A DNA stretch of 64,000 nucleotides from Streptomyces aurantiacus (GCF_027107535.1 NZ_CP114283.1:124001-188000); one strand, 5' to 3'. Shown: positions 8,212 to 17,234, counted from the first letter of the stretch. Notes: generated by a model not told the origin, from the sequence alone. Made by a program: numbers and translations.

Positions 8212-8635
8212 TCCGGTCCACCACGCGGCGGGCCGCGCCCGGACGAGGCCCGGGGACGGCCGCCGGACGCTCCCAGTCGCAGGGCGGTGACGGGCGGCGG
8301 GGCGGGACCACGCCCTGCTCCTTCAGGGCGAGGCTCACGAGGCCGAGCAGGAGCTGGACGTCCGCGTCGCAGTCCAGGAGCACGGTGATCCATGACGCGC
8401 CGGGGCGGACTCTGATGGCGCTGGTGTGCAGGAGTTGGGGAAGCAGGCGCTCGACCGCCGTGGAGGTGAGGCAGAGGTCGGCGGAGTCGTCGGAGTGGAA
8501 GTGGACGATCTCGTGTCCCGCCGAAGCGAAGGCATGCCCAACGGCGCACCGGGGCGGGCCACTTACCAGGTTCGGCCAGGTCTCCAGGAGAGCCATGGCG
8601 CGAGGGGCCGCGGTCATGACCCCATACTCGCTCAC
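8192..8635 (-). CDS. Luciferase-domain (DUF5519) protein
   Basis: 147 residues matching the DUF5519 pattern: GHEIVHFHSDDSADLCLT, a central VERLLPQLL helix, and SWITVLLDCDADVQLLLGLV. Small soluble protein of unknown role; the family name comes from a misleading luciferase association and does not imply light production. An in-frame ATG at 8617 is an alternative start. Convergent with the nickel permease gene with overlapping 3' ends. Confidence 0.7.
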   Translation of the reverse strand: MSEYGVMTAAPRAMALLETWPNLVSGPPRCAVGHAFASAGHEIVHFHSDDSADLCLTSTAVERLLPQLLHTSAIRVRPGASWITVLLDCDADVQLLLGLVSLALKEQGVVPPRRPSPPCDWERPAAVPGPRPGAARRVVDRIMAHGH

Positions 8636-8699
8636 GCTTCACCTGGAGGACCACCCCCAGCCACCTGCCACTACTCCCCTCGCACGGCCGGTTACCCGA

Positions 8700-9218
8700 T
8701 CACTCCTCCATGACCTGCGTGTTCTGGCAGGCGGTCAGCAGCCAGCGCCCGTCCTCCCTGGCCATCACGTAGAGCGGGCTGCCCTCCCGGCTGCCCTCCA
8801 CGGGCCGGCCGTCGAGGGTCGCGTACCGCTGGCGGACCTTGACGGCGGCGACGTCCGGCCGGACGAACAGCACGTGCACCACTTCGTATGTGGCCGTCAT
8901 GTCCCGCATCGCTCCGGGCAGTACCCGGTGCGTGAACTCGGAGATCTCGTCCCGGCCGATGAGTCTCCTGCCGTGCCCGGTGGTCCAGATCGCGTCCTGC
9001 CGGAAGAGGCTCACGAACGCGTCGGGCAGTTCGTTGCGCTGGGCGTGCTCGACCGCGGCGACCACCTGCTCGATGGCCTCGATGTCGGCACGCCGGTCCT
9101 GTCCGCCCGCGCCCCTGACGTCCACGACCGTGGCGCTTCCGTCTGCCACGTTTCCGTCCGCGGTGTCGCCGTCTGTCGCGTCGGCGTCCGCCGTGTGCTT
9201 GTTCGTTGCTGTGTTCAT
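8700..9218 (-). CDS. SgcJ/EcaC-type SnoaL-like (NTF2-fold) protein
   Basis: 172 residues. The first 45 are low complexity (Asp/Ala/Thr repeats). The rest is an NTF2/SnoaL-like fold of the SgcJ/EcaC family: IEAIEQVVAAVEHAQ, FVSLFRQDAIWTTGHG, GRDEISEFTHRVLPG and the terminal WLLTACQNTQV. These proteins are annotated as oxidoreductase-like but the reaction is usually unknown; many are associated with polyketide tailoring. No biosynthetic cluster is nearby, so a specific function is not supported. Confidence 0.75.
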   Translation of the reverse strand: MNTATNKHTADADATDGDTADGNVADGSATVVDVRGAGGQDRRADIEAIEQVVAAVEHAQRNELPDAFVSLFRQDAIWTTGHGRRLIGRDEISEFTHRVLPGAMRDMTATYEVVHVLFVRPDVAAVKVRQRYATLDGRPVEGSREGSPLYVMAREDGRWLLTACQNTQVMEE

Positions 9219-9265
9219 GGGGACCAGCCTCCAACCTCAAGAATGCTTGAGGTCAAGGGGGGATC

Positions 9266-9379
9266 TCACGCGTCGTTCAGCAGGTCCCGTACCGCCTCGA
9301 CCACCTCGTCGGGAGCCTCCTCCGCCATGAAGTGGCCGCGCGAGACGGTGGTGTGCCGCAGGTCGGCCGCCCACGCCCG
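9266..9379 (-). pseudogene. C-terminal remnant of an alpha/beta hydrolase
   Basis: Reading leftward from about 9379, the sequence translates as AWAADLRHTTVSRGHFMAEE followed by APDEVVEAVRDLLNDA and a stop at 9266. This is the characteristic end of an alpha/beta hydrolase of the haloacetate dehalogenase type, with the catalytic His in GHFMAEE. Nothing upstream continues the protein; instead a 9-bp tandem repeat and then the end of a lipoprotein gene are found. The hydrolase has lost its N-terminal nine-tenths, so this is a deletion relic. Confidence 0.65.
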
Positions 9380-9396
9380 CCTGACCCGCCCCGCTC

Positions 9397-9436
9397 CGAC
9401 CTGCCGGACCTGCCGGACCTGCCGGACCTGCCAGGC
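9397..9436. repeat. 9-bp tandem repeat (CTGCCGGAC)
   Basis: About four copies of CTGCCGGAC in direct tandem directly beside the hydrolase remnant. Possibly a deletion scar or replication slippage product. Confidence 0.7.
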
Positions 9437-9456
9437 CCTGTACCGGGCCCGCGGGA

Positions 9457-10341
9457 TCAGCCCTGTTCGTCCTCGCGCCCGTCGCCCCGCCCGTCACCCT
9501 GTTCGTCGCTCCGCCCGTCACCCCGCCCCTCGCTCTGTGAGGGCCGGGCCGCGGGTGTCCGGCCGGCCAGGACCTCCTGGAGGCGCTGGGTGCCGAGCTG
9601 GGCGGCCCGCCGGGTGTCGTCGCTGTCGATGTCGGCCAGGCCGCCGTTGGTGAGGGAGAGCGCGCTGTCGCCGACCCGTACGGCGGCGAAGTCCAGGCTG
9701 AGGTACGAGGTCTCGCCGGTCACGGTCACGTGCAGGCCCTCGCGGGCCTCGCCCACGCCGGGCAGCGGCGCGGCGACGGCCTGGACCGTGACCTGCCCGC
9801 CGCGGACGTCCGTGGCCGTGAACTGCCCGCAGGTGTCCGGCACCTTCCGCAGCCAGTCCAGCGAGGCGTCCAGTGCCGCCCGGTCGTACGCCCCGACCTG
9901 GTACCGCAGCTGCGCCCCGTCGTCGGCGTCGTCGAACCCGGCCACCGCGCGGGCCCCGGCGGGCTCGCCCAGCAGGTTCTCGGCGTACAGGCCGTCGAGC
10001 AGCCGCTGGCAGTCGCCGACGTCCGCCTTCCCCTTGAGGAGGGCGTCCCGCCAGGTCGCCGCGCCCTGGGTCTGCTCCCAGTCGCCGCCCAGGTCCTCGG
10101 CGGTGACCAGCGCGGACTTCGCCTGCGCCTCGGTGAGGGTGGGGGCGACGGTGACCGACGGCGAGGGTGACGCCGCCCGTGCGGCCACGGGCGAGGCGGA
10201 GGCCGCCCGCTCGCCCGCCGCCGTCCCGGCGCCGCCGTCACCGCCCGAGCAGCCGGCCGTCGTCAGCAGCGCGGCCGCCGCCAGGGCCGGGGCGAGGACA
10301 GGGACGGTACGCCGGGGCCGGCGGGACGGACGGTTCAGCAC
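9457..10341 (-). CDS. Putative lipoprotein
   Basis: 294 residues. A basic N-terminus (NRPSRRPRR), a hydrophobic stretch and the lipobox-like LLTTAGC put the lipidated Cys near residue 31, so the protein should be anchored to the outer face of the membrane. A Ser/Ala/Pro spacer follows, then a folded region (TEAQAKSALVTAEDLGGDWE; CGQFTATDVRGGQVTVQAV) resembling streptomycete sensor-like lipoproteins, and a repetitive charged tail (GRGDGR / DEQGDG units). No enzymatic motif was recognised. Divergent from the GH15 gene. Confidence 0.75.
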   Translation of the reverse strand: MLNRPSRRPRRTVPVLAPALAAAALLTTAGCSGGDGGAGTAAGERAASASPVAARAASPSPSVTVAPTLTEAQAKSALVTAEDLGGDWEQTQGAATWRDALLKGKADVGDCQRLLDGLYAENLLGEPAGARAVAGFDDADDGAQLRYQVGAYDRAALDASLDWLRKVPDTCGQFTATDVRGGQVTVQAVAAPLPGVGEAREGLHVTVTGETSYLSLDFAAVRVGDSALSLTNGGLADIDSDDTRRAAQLGTQRLQEVLAGRTPAARPSQSEGRGDGRSDEQGDGRGDGREDEQG

Positions 10342-10475
10342 GGATGCCTCCTACGGCTCCTGGCGACGGTGGATCTCGTCCCACGGCACCACCGCGGGGC
10401 ACGTCCCACCAGCGCACCGGGCCGACCGGGTGAGCCCGAGATGCCCGCGCCCGCTCCCGCGCCCAGACTGGCCCC

Positions 10476-12299
10476 ATGCCGGGACGGATCGAGGACTACG
10501 CCCTCGTCGGAGACCTGCTGACCGCGGCCCTCATCGGCCGCGACGGCAGCCTCGACTGGCTGTGCCTGCCCCGCTTCGACTCCTCCGCCTGCTTCGCCGC
10601 GCTGCTGGGCGACGAGAACAACGGCCGGTGGCGGATCGCCCCGGTGGCCGTCGACGAGGGCCTGACCTCCCGCCGCCGCTACCGCGGCGACTCCCTCGTC
10701 CTGGAGACCGAGTGGGAGACCGACACCGGCCGGGCCACCGTCGTCGACTTCATGCCGCGCCGCGACGGCGCCCCCTGTGTCGTACGCGTCGTCGAGGGCC
10801 TGTCCGGCACGGTCGACCTGCGCATGGACCTGCGGGTGCGCTTCGAGTACGGCAGCGTGGTGCCGTGGATGCACCGTGTGCACGGGCAGCTGAACGGCAT
10901 CGCGGGACCCGAGTCGGTGTGGCTGTCCACCCCCGTCCCGCTGGCCGCGCACGGCGAGGTCCACACCGCCGACTTCACCGTCACCGCGGGCGAACGGATC
11001 CCCTCCGTGCTGACCTGGCAGCCCTCCCACCTGCCCGCCCCCGAGCCCGTGGATCCCTTCGACGCGCTGCGCCGCACCGAGGAGTACTGGAGCGAGTGGC
11101 TGCGCCCCTTCACGTACGACGGCACCTACCGTGACGCGGTCGTCCGCTCCCTCATCACCCTCAAGGCACTCACCTACGAGCCGACCGGCGGGATCGTCGC
11201 CGCCCCCACCACCTCCCTGCCCGAGCAGCCCGGCGGTGTACGCAACTGGGACTACCGCTTCTGCTGGCTGCGTGACGCCGGCATGACCCTGGAGGCGCTG
11301 CTGCGCAGCGGCTTCACCGCCGAGGCGGACGCCTGGCGGGGCTGGCTGGAGCGGGCGGTGGCGGGGCGGCCCCAGGACATCCAGATCATGTACGGCATCG
11401 GCGGCGAGCGCCGGCTCACCGAGTGGACGGCCGACTGGCTCGCCGGGTACGAGGGTTCGCGGCCGGTGCGGATCGGCAACGGGGCCGCCCTGCAGCAACA
11501 GCTGGACGTGCCGGGCGAGCTGATGGACACCCTCGCCCTGACGCTGAGCTCCGGCCTGCGCCCCCAGCGGCATCTGATCGCGCTCCAGCGGGCCGTGCTC
11601 GACCACCTGGAGAAGGTGTGGTCCCGGCCCGACCAGGGCCTGTGGGAGATGCGCGGCGAACCCCGTCACCACGTCCACTCCAAGGTCATGTGCTGGGTGG
11701 CCTTCGACCGCGCGGTCCGGATGGCCGAGGACCACGGGCGCCCCGGGCCCGTCACCCACTGGCGCGAGATCCGGGACCGTATCCACCGGGAGGTCTGCGA
11801 GCGGGGCTTCGACCCGGCACGCGCCACGTTCACGCAGTCCTACGGATCGCGCGCGCTCGACGCCGCGCTGCTGCTCATCCCGCGCACCGGATTCCTGCCG
11901 CCGGACGACCCGAGGGTCGTCGGCACGGTCACCGCCGTGGAGCGCGAGCTGGCGACCGGCGACGGACTGGTCCGCCGCTACTCGACGGGCTCCGGCGCGG
12001 CCGAGGGCCCCGACGGCCTCGCCGGCGGCGAGGGCGCCTTCCTGGCCTGTTCCTTCTGGCTCGCGGACGCCCTGCGGCTGACCGGCCGCGAGGACGACGC
12101 CCGCAACCTGTTCGAACGGCTGCTGCTCCTGCGCAACGACGTCGGCCTCCTGGCCGAGGAGTACGACCCCCTCGCCCGACGCCAACTGGGCAACTTCCCT
12201 CAGGCGTTCACCCACGTGCCGCTCATCAGAGCGGCGTACGAACTGGACCGCCACGCGACGCACCACTCGCGAAAAGGTTGTTCGGTGAAGTACGAGTGA
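10476..12299 (+). CDS. Glycoside hydrolase family 15 protein (glucoamylase/trehalase-like)
   Basis: 607 residues, cytoplasmic (no signal). The family start IEDYALVGDLLTAALIGRDG precedes a beta-rich N-terminal domain; an (alpha/alpha)6 barrel begins near residue 210. Barrel motifs: GGVRNWDYRFCWLRDAG, the acidic LAGGEGAFLACSFW block that carries a catalytic Glu, and LAEEYDPLARRQLGNFPQAF. GH15 proteins of this actinobacterial type hydrolyse alpha-glucosidic bonds, and some are trehalases; substrate is not readable from sequence. Start ATG 10476. Monocistronic or possibly read through into the FkbM gene 30 bp downstream. Confidence 0.9.
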   Translation: MPGRIEDYALVGDLLTAALIGRDGSLDWLCLPRFDSSACFAALLGDENNGRWRIAPVAVDEGLTSRRRYRGDSLVLETEWETDTGRATVVDFMPRRDGAPCVVRVVEGLSGTVDLRMDLRVRFEYGSVVPWMHRVHGQLNGIAGPESVWLSTPVPLAAHGEVHTADFTVTAGERIPSVLTWQPSHLPAPEPVDPFDALRRTEEYWSEWLRPFTYDGTYRDAVVRSLITLKALTYEPTGGIVAAPTTSLPEQPGGVRNWDYRFCWLRDAGMTLEALLRSGFTAEADAWRGWLERAVAGRPQDIQIMYGIGGERRLTEWTADWLAGYEGSRPVRIGNGAALQQQLDVPGELMDTLALTLSSGLRPQRHLIALQRAVLDHLEKVWSRPDQGLWEMRGEPRHHVHSKVMCWVAFDRAVRMAEDHGRPGPVTHWREIRDRIHREVCERGFDPARATFTQSYGSRALDAALLLIPRTGFLPPDDPRVVGTVTAVERELATGDGLVRRYSTGSGAAEGPDGLAGGEGAFLACSFWLADALRLTGREDDARNLFERLLLLRNDVGLLAEEYDPLARRQLGNFPQAFTHVPLIRAAYELDRHATHHSRKGCSVKYE

Positions 12300-12329
12300 A
12301 TCCATGACGTCTTCTGCGAGGCTGACCGG

Positions 12330-13325
12330 ATGCAGACCCTTTACAGAAGACTGCTCAGGATCCTTCCCCGGATAGGCGTGAAGGTGGTCGATGTCGGTCC
12401 CGGTACCGCCGTGGTGTTCCGGCGGGGCGATCGCACCGTCCTGCCCGTGGGCAGTGGGGCCGATCTGGTCACCCACGGGAAGGGGCGGTACGCCGTCACG
12501 GACGCCGGCGCGGATACCTGGGTGGTGGCGCGCGGCTCCACGAAGCGGAGCATGAAGAGCGTTCCCTTCGGTGACACCGGCGCGCGACTGCTCCTCGACG
12601 AGGAGGTGCCGGCGAGCGGGGAACGGGAGTTCCAGCTCGCCGCGGCCCACTACCTGTGCACTCAGCACGTGGCCGCGCTGCTGGAACTCAACCGGGTGAA
12701 CTGTGTCTTCGACGTCGGGGCCAACACCGGGCAGTACGGGAAGGGCCTGCGGCGCTTCGGCTACACGGGGCGCATCGTGTCGTTCGAGCCGGTCTCCGAC
12801 ACGTTCGCGAAGCTCCAGCGGTCCGCGGAGAAGGACCCCGACTGGCATGTGTACAACTTCGCGCTCGGGCGCGAGGAGGCCGTCCAGTCGATCTCCATCG
12901 ACTGGAAGTCCATGAACTCCCTGCTGCCGCCCAGTGAGTACGGCAAGGAGCGGTACAAGCGGTTCGCCAAGGGGCGCACCGAGGAGATCGAGATCCGGCG
13001 GCTCGACGACGTGCTGCAGAAGGCGCTGGAGGGCATCGCCGATCCCCGGCCCTATCTGAAGATGGACACGCAGGGTTTCGACATGGAGGTGTTCGCCGGG
13101 GCCGGGGAGCGGATCTCGGAGTTCGTCGGGATGCAGTCCGAGGTCGCGGCGCTCCAGCTCTACGAGGGCAGCCCGGGGATGGGCGAGGCCATCGCCGCGT
13201 ACGAGGCCGCGGGGTTCGGGGTGACCGGGATGTATCCCGTGACCCGGGAGCCCGCCACCGGACGGGTCGTCGAGTTCGACTGTGTGATGATGCGGCCCGA
13301 GTCAAGTGAGCCTGTCACGGGCTGA
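12330..13325 (+). CDS. FkbM-family SAM-dependent methyltransferase
   Basis: 331 residues. The C-terminal two-thirds is a FkbM methyltransferase: SAM-binding CVFDVGANTGQYGKGLRRFG, acidic loop VSFEPVSDTFAKL, and YLKMDTQGFDMEV. The first 110 residues (GPGTAVVFRRGDRTVLPVG) are not part of the methyltransferase fold. FkbM proteins O-methylate sugars or small molecules; with no cluster around, the acceptor could be a surface glycan. A strong hairpin follows the stop. Confidence 0.85.
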   Translation: MQTLYRRLLRILPRIGVKVVDVGPGTAVVFRRGDRTVLPVGSGADLVTHGKGRYAVTDAGADTWVVARGSTKRSMKSVPFGDTGARLLLDEEVPASGEREFQLAAAHYLCTQHVAALLELNRVNCVFDVGANTGQYGKGLRRFGYTGRIVSFEPVSDTFAKLQRSAEKDPDWHVYNFALGREEAVQSISIDWKSMNSLLPPSEYGKERYKRFAKGRTEEIEIRRLDDVLQKALEGIADPRPYLKMDTQGFDMEVFAGAGERISEFVGMQSEVAALQLYEGSPGMGEAIAAYEAAGFGVTGMYPVTREPATGRVVEFDCVMMRPESSEPVTG

Positions 13326-13331
13326 GTTGGG

Positions 13332-13377
13332 CCGGCCGTGCGGTTTCCCGCCCTTCCGGGGGCGGGAAACCGGCCGG
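13332..13377 (+). terminator. Intrinsic terminator after the FkbM gene
   Basis: A perfect 12-bp stem (arms 13342-13353 and 13360-13371, GGTTTCCCGCCC) with a 6-nt loop begins 16 bp after the FkbM stop and is enlarged by flanking GGCCGG/CCGGCC bases. A second GC-rich hairpin lies at about 13411-13442. Confidence 0.75.
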
Positions 13378-13588
13378 ATTGTGGTCCCCCGGCCGAGCCG
13401 GGACGGGCGCGCGGGCGCGGCGGAGCCGCCGGTGCCCGCGCCCCTCGCTCCGGCGGGACATCGGCCCGGTCGCGTGTCGGTAGGCTGACCCCTGCTGCGG
13501 ATCTCCCCCCACCTGCGCTTCTGCGTCGCATGAAGTGCCGTTCGCGGTAGTCGTGTTGGCCTTCTGCTGTGTTGAGGATGATTCGCTG

Positions 13589-15112
13589 GTGCTCGTCGCG
13601 GAGCGGTATCGGTTGCACGCGTCCATTGGCCGCGGTGGGATGGGCGAGGTGTGGCAGGCATCCGACGAGGTGCTCGGCCGGTCCGTGGCCGTCAAGCTGC
13701 TGCTGGGGGACGAGGCGGACAGCGCGGCCGCCGCGCGGTTCCGGCTGGAGGCGCAGACGGCGGCGAGGCTGAGTCATCCGTACGTCGTCGCCGTCTTCGA
13801 CTTCGGTGCCTGGGACGACCGCTTCTATCTGGTGATGGAACTGGTCGAAGGCCGCAGTCTCGCCCAGGAGTTGACCGCGTCCGGCACCCTCACGACGGAA
13901 CGGGTGGCCGTCGTCGCCGCCCAGGCCGCCGCCGGGCTCGCCGCCGCGCACCGCGAGGGGATCGTGCACCGGGACATCAAGCCCGGCAACCTCCTCGCGG
14001 ACGCCCAGGGCACCGTGAAGATCGGTGACTTCGGCATCGCCCGCTTCGTCGACGACCCCTCGTCCGCGCTCACCACGGCCGGCCAGATCGTCGGCACCAG
14101 CCTCTACCTCGCCCCCGAGCGGGCCCTCGGCCGCCCGGCGTCCGCGGCCTCCGACGTGTACTCCCTCGGCTGCGTGCTCTACCAACTCCTCACCGGGAGA
14201 CCGCCGTTCCAGGGGGAGAGCGCGACGGTCACCCTGCACCAGCACATCGACATGGCGCCGGTGCCGCCCCGCGAGCGCGGCGTCCAGCTGCCGCCCGCCT
14301 TCGAGAACTACCTCCTCGGCCTCCTCGCCAAGCAGCCCGAGGACCGGCCCACGGCCCAGGAGGTCGCGGACTGGTTCGCCGCGGGATCCTGGCAGGGGCG
14401 GGCCGAGCCGCTGCCGGTGGCCTCACCGGCGTCGTCCTCGGGTCCGGGAACCCGGTCGTCGCGGGCGCGGCAGCCGGTGACCCAGCAGTCCTACGCGGCC
14501 GCGCCACCACGGTCCGGTGGCGCGGACTCCGGGTCCCCGACGACGTACCGGCTGCCGCAGGCCGCCGCCCCGGCCGCGCACTCCACCCGCGCCGACCACT
14601 CGGCCCACGCGTCGCACTCCGCCCGCTCCGGGCCTTCGCGCCGCGCGCGGCCGGCCGCCGGCGGCCGGGGCGCTGTCGGGACCGCGGTCCGCAGACGGCC
14701 CCGGGTGTTCGGCATCCTCGCCGGTGCCGTGCTCTTCGTCCTCGCGGTGCTCGCCGGCATGTCGATGTTCTCGCCGGACAACACCGCGGGGGACTCCGGC
14801 AAGGGGGGCTCGGCGCCCTCGGCGGGCCCGGCAGCCGGATCCGGGGCCGGTGGGGCCTCCGACCCGGCCCCCGTGGAGCCCGCGGCGGGCACGGTGCCCC
14901 GGACCGAGGAGCCGCAGACCACTCCCGACGTCAACTCGGAGCCCTCCGCGTCACCTTCCGTCTCGGAGGAGGTCCCGGTGGTCCCGCCGGGCCCCGCGGA
15001 CGACGGGAACAAGGCGGAGAAGCCGGACAAGGGCCCGCAGGCCGGGCCGGGCGAGTACGTCGGCGACGAGGACGAGGCGGGGGACGAGGACGGCGGGGAC
15101 GGCGAGGACTGA
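13589..15112 (+). CDS. Membrane Ser/Thr protein kinase (PknB-like)
   Basis: 507 residues from GTG 13589, chosen because GAGGA lies 10 nt upstream; the frame is open to 13535 but the N-terminal extension is unlike kinases. Kinase domain about residues 8-265: GRGGMGEVW glycine loop, VAVKLLL Lys, HRDIKPGN catalytic loop, IGDFGIAR. A low-complexity linker, one membrane helix (VFGILAGAVLFVLAVLAGM, about residue 375) and an acidic Pro/Glu/Gly-rich outer tail follow. No PASTA repeats are visible, so the usual muropeptide sensor is absent. Probably phosphorylates regulators of envelope or metabolism. Confidence 0.9.
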   Translation: MLVAERYRLHASIGRGGMGEVWQASDEVLGRSVAVKLLLGDEADSAAAARFRLEAQTAARLSHPYVVAVFDFGAWDDRFYLVMELVEGRSLAQELTASGTLTTERVAVVAAQAAAGLAAAHREGIVHRDIKPGNLLADAQGTVKIGDFGIARFVDDPSSALTTAGQIVGTSLYLAPERALGRPASAASDVYSLGCVLYQLLTGRPPFQGESATVTLHQHIDMAPVPPRERGVQLPPAFENYLLGLLAKQPEDRPTAQEVADWFAAGSWQGRAEPLPVASPASSSGPGTRSSRARQPVTQQSYAAAPPRSGGADSGSPTTYRLPQAAAPAAHSTRADHSAHASHSARSGPSRRARPAAGGRGAVGTAVRRRPRVFGILAGAVLFVLAVLAGMSMFSPDNTAGDSGKGGSAPSAGPAAGSGAGGASDPAPVEPAAGTVPRTEEPQTTPDVNSEPSASPSVSEEVPVVPPGPADDGNKAEKPDKGPQAGPGEYVGDEDEAGDEDGGDGED

Positions 15113-15172
15113 GCGGCGCCGGGAGGGCTGAGGGGGGCTGAAGGGGGCTGAAGGGGGCCGAGGGTGAGGCCC

Positions 15173-16225
15173 TCAGAGATCCTTCTTGGGCCAGTCCAGC
15201 AGCCGGGCCCCGATGACCGCGGTCTGCAGCGTGTACCGGTGCACCGGCTCGGCCGGGTTCGCCCCCGTCAGCTTGTGGATGCGCTCCAGCCGGTAGGTGA
15301 GCGCGCGGACGCTCAGCGACAGCCGCCGGGCGGCCTCCGCGGCCACGCAGCCCGAGTCGAAGTACGCGGTGAGGGTGTCGAGGAGCGGCTCGGCGCCGCC
15401 GCGGGCTCCGCGCAGCGGTCCGAGGGCGCTGAGCACCAGGTCGGCCATGGCCTGCCGGTCCCGGGCGAGGACGGGATAGACGAGCAGGTCGGCGGAGCGC
15501 AGCACGGGGGTGTCGAACTCCAGGCGGTCGGCCAGGTCGAGGGCGTTCAGGGCCTCCTCGTAGGACTGGACGACCCCGCCGGGCCCGGGCTGGGAGCGGC
15601 CGATGGCGACCTGGCCGCCGTCGGTGGCCGCGTACGCGTGCTTGGCGAAGAAGGAGAGCACGTCGTCCTGTTCGCCGGGTGCGATGCACACCAGACGGCC
15701 GTCCTTGGTGGTCACGAGGACGCTGCGGTCGCCGAACCGGCCGATCAGCGCGCGCTCCACCTCGCGGGGAACCGTGTCCCCCTCGTCGTAACCGGTCTTG
15801 CCGCGCGCCACGGCGACGGCGTGCGAGTGCGACAGGCGCAGCCCGAAGCGTTCGGCCCGTTCGGCGAGCAGGCCCAGGTCGCTGCGGCCGTGCAGGAGGT
15901 CGTCGATGAACTCCCGGCGCGCGGCCTCCTCCTGGCGTACGGCGAGGAGTTGGGCCCTCTCGTAGCCCTCGGCGAACGCGTCGACGGCCTGTTCGACGGC
16001 GGCGAGCGTGCTCTCGGTGGCGGTGGCCGGCCAGTGCAGGCGGGCGGCGGTGAGGTGCGCGCCGACCAGGGCGCGCAGTCCGAAGCCCGCCTCGGCGGCC
16101 CGCTCGCCCAGCGCTCGCCGGGAGTCGAGCTCGTCGCGGGTCAGCCGGCGGCCGGTCGCGGAGGCGTCCGCGAGGATGCGCGCGTACCCGTCCAGGTACT
16201 CCTCCGGTATGTCCCGCCCCGCCAT
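15173..16225 (-). CDS. PucR-family transcriptional regulator
   Basis: 350 residues from ATG 16225, with GGGGGA five bases upstream. The C-terminus carries the PucR-type helix-turn-helix: YFDSGCVAAEAARRLSLSVR then ALTYRLERIHKLTG. The central region is a GGDEF-like sensor typical of CdaR/PucR proteins. These usually activate purine, amino-acid or aromatic catabolic genes, often those nearby, but no catabolic genes are close. It is transcribed away from the NfeD/flotillin pair; the 490 bp between them holds the large palindrome. The frame stays open upstream to 17071 by chance. Confidence 0.85.
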   Translation of the reverse strand: MAGRDIPEEYLDGYARILADASATGRRLTRDELDSRRALGERAAEAGFGLRALVGAHLTAARLHWPATATESTLAAVEQAVDAFAEGYERAQLLAVRQEEAARREFIDDLLHGRSDLGLLAERAERFGLRLSHSHAVAVARGKTGYDEGDTVPREVERALIGRFGDRSVLVTTKDGRLVCIAPGEQDDVLSFFAKHAYAATDGGQVAIGRSQPGPGGVVQSYEEALNALDLADRLEFDTPVLRSADLLVYPVLARDRQAMADLVLSALGPLRGARGGAEPLLDTLTAYFDSGCVAAEAARRLSLSVRALTYRLERIHKLTGANPAEPVHRYTLQTAVIGARLLDWPKKDL

Positions 16226-16409
16226 CTGGTCCCCCGGTTCCTCGATGAGCCGCTGACGCCTTTTTAGCGCATGAGGGGGGTGTGCGGGGCGGCGAGGGCC
16301 GGTCTCGCTGCCGGGATACGGCAGATGTGCGGGGGACGTCGGCTCACTCGCCACGGAGGAGGTTCCAGGGATTGCGGGAGAAGGGGGAGAAGAGAAACAG
16401 GGGGATAGG

Positions 16410-16455
16410 GTCCCGGTACCGGACGTCCGCTGACGGTCTTCCGGTACCGGGGCCC
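16410..16455. repeat. Inverted repeat upstream of the nfeD-flotillin pair
   Basis: GGTCCCGGTACCGGA and TCCGGTACCGGGGCC form a 15-bp imperfect inverted repeat (one mismatch) around a 16-nt loop, about 65 bp before the larger palindrome in the same intergenic region. Confidence 0.65.
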
Positions 16456-16518
16456 GATCCGTCCCCCGTGGCTCCCCCGTTTCTGCCCGACCATCGTGCC
16501 CCGGGCCGAGGGCCCGCC

Positions 16519-16649
16519 GCATTGCCGGATTCCGGCAGTCTTTACGCGCCCTTGATGCCGGACCGGTGTAGGGATCCGGGGTGGTCCGTCCGGCAGGTGC
16601 CGACGCGGCATCAAGAACGCGTAAAGGCTGCCGTGGCCCGGCAATGTGC
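16519..16649. repeat. Large imperfect palindrome between pucR-type and nfeD-like genes
   Basis: Arms 16519-16560 and 16606-16649 are inverted copies with only a few mismatches and a 2-nt length difference; the best-matched core is CTTTACGCG..CTTGATGCCG against CGGCATCAAG..CGCGTAAAG. A nested pairing (16557-16563 with 16588-16594, GCCGGAC/GTCCGGC) competes with the inner part of the long stem. The element is 70-200 bp ahead of the NfeD-like start. It could be a structured leader, a cruciform-type operator or a MITE-like insertion. Confidence 0.8.
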
Positions 16650-16718
16650 ACACGTGTACGAACCTGACACAATGCCGGTCCACACAGGTGACCGGCACAG
16701 GCGGGGGAGGTGGACCGG

Positions 16719-17234
16719 TTGACTCTGTTTCTCGGTCTCGGCATCGCGGGAATCGTTCTGCTGCTCCTGACGCTCGTCTTCGACGGCGTACTGGAAGGGC
16801 TTTTCGGCGGGGCGGGTTTCCTGGACGGGCTCTTCGACGGGCTGCTGTCGCTGCCGGTCATCGCCGGGTTCGTGTCGATGCTCGGCTTCGGCGGGGCACT
16901 CGTGCTCGGTACGACCGGACTCGGGGCCGGGCCCGCCACCGCGGTGGGCATCGGGGCCGGGGCCGGAGCGGGCTGGCTGACCTGGCGGTTCAGCCGGGCC
17001 CTCATGCGCGACGAGCCCTCCGCCACGCCCCGCGGCTCCGACCTCGTGGGCAGTTCGGGCTCCGTCGTCACCCCGATCCCGGCGGACGGCTACGGCGAGG
17101 TGCTCGTGTACCTCGCGGGCCAGCCGGTGAAGCTCGCGGCGAAGAGTCCCGAGGCGGTGGCGCGGGGCGCCGAGATCTGGGTCGAGGAGTCCCTGTCACC
17201 GACGTCGGTGGCGGTCCGCCCGGTCCGGCGCTGA
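16719..17234 (+). CDS. NfeD-like membrane protein
   Basis: About 171 residues. Two or three membrane segments (FLGLGIAGIVLLLLTLVF; a Gly-rich second region) precede a C-terminal OB-fold-like NfeD domain (LVGSSGSVVTPIPADGYGEV, AEIWVEESLSPTSVAV). Start is TTG 16719 because GGGGGAGG lies 8 nt before it; GTG 16710 is in frame but overlaps that sequence. NfeD proteins partner flotillins/SPFH proteins, and a flotillin gene follows 180 bp downstream, so the two probably form one membrane-microdomain complex. Confidence 0.8.
   Translation: MTLFLGLGIAGIVLLLLTLVFDGVLEGLFGGAGFLDGLFDGLLSLPVIAGFVSMLGFGGALVLGTTGLGAGPATAVGIGAGAGAGWLTWRFSRALMRDEPSATPRGSDLVGSSGSVVTPIPADGYGEVLVYLAGQPVKLAAKSPEAVARGAEIWVEESLSPTSVAVRPVRR

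Noticed and set aside
10335..12848. 837-residue leftward ORF opposite the GH15 gene
   Set aside because: Shadow of GH15 and FkbM codons; the plus strand shows conserved enzyme motifs.
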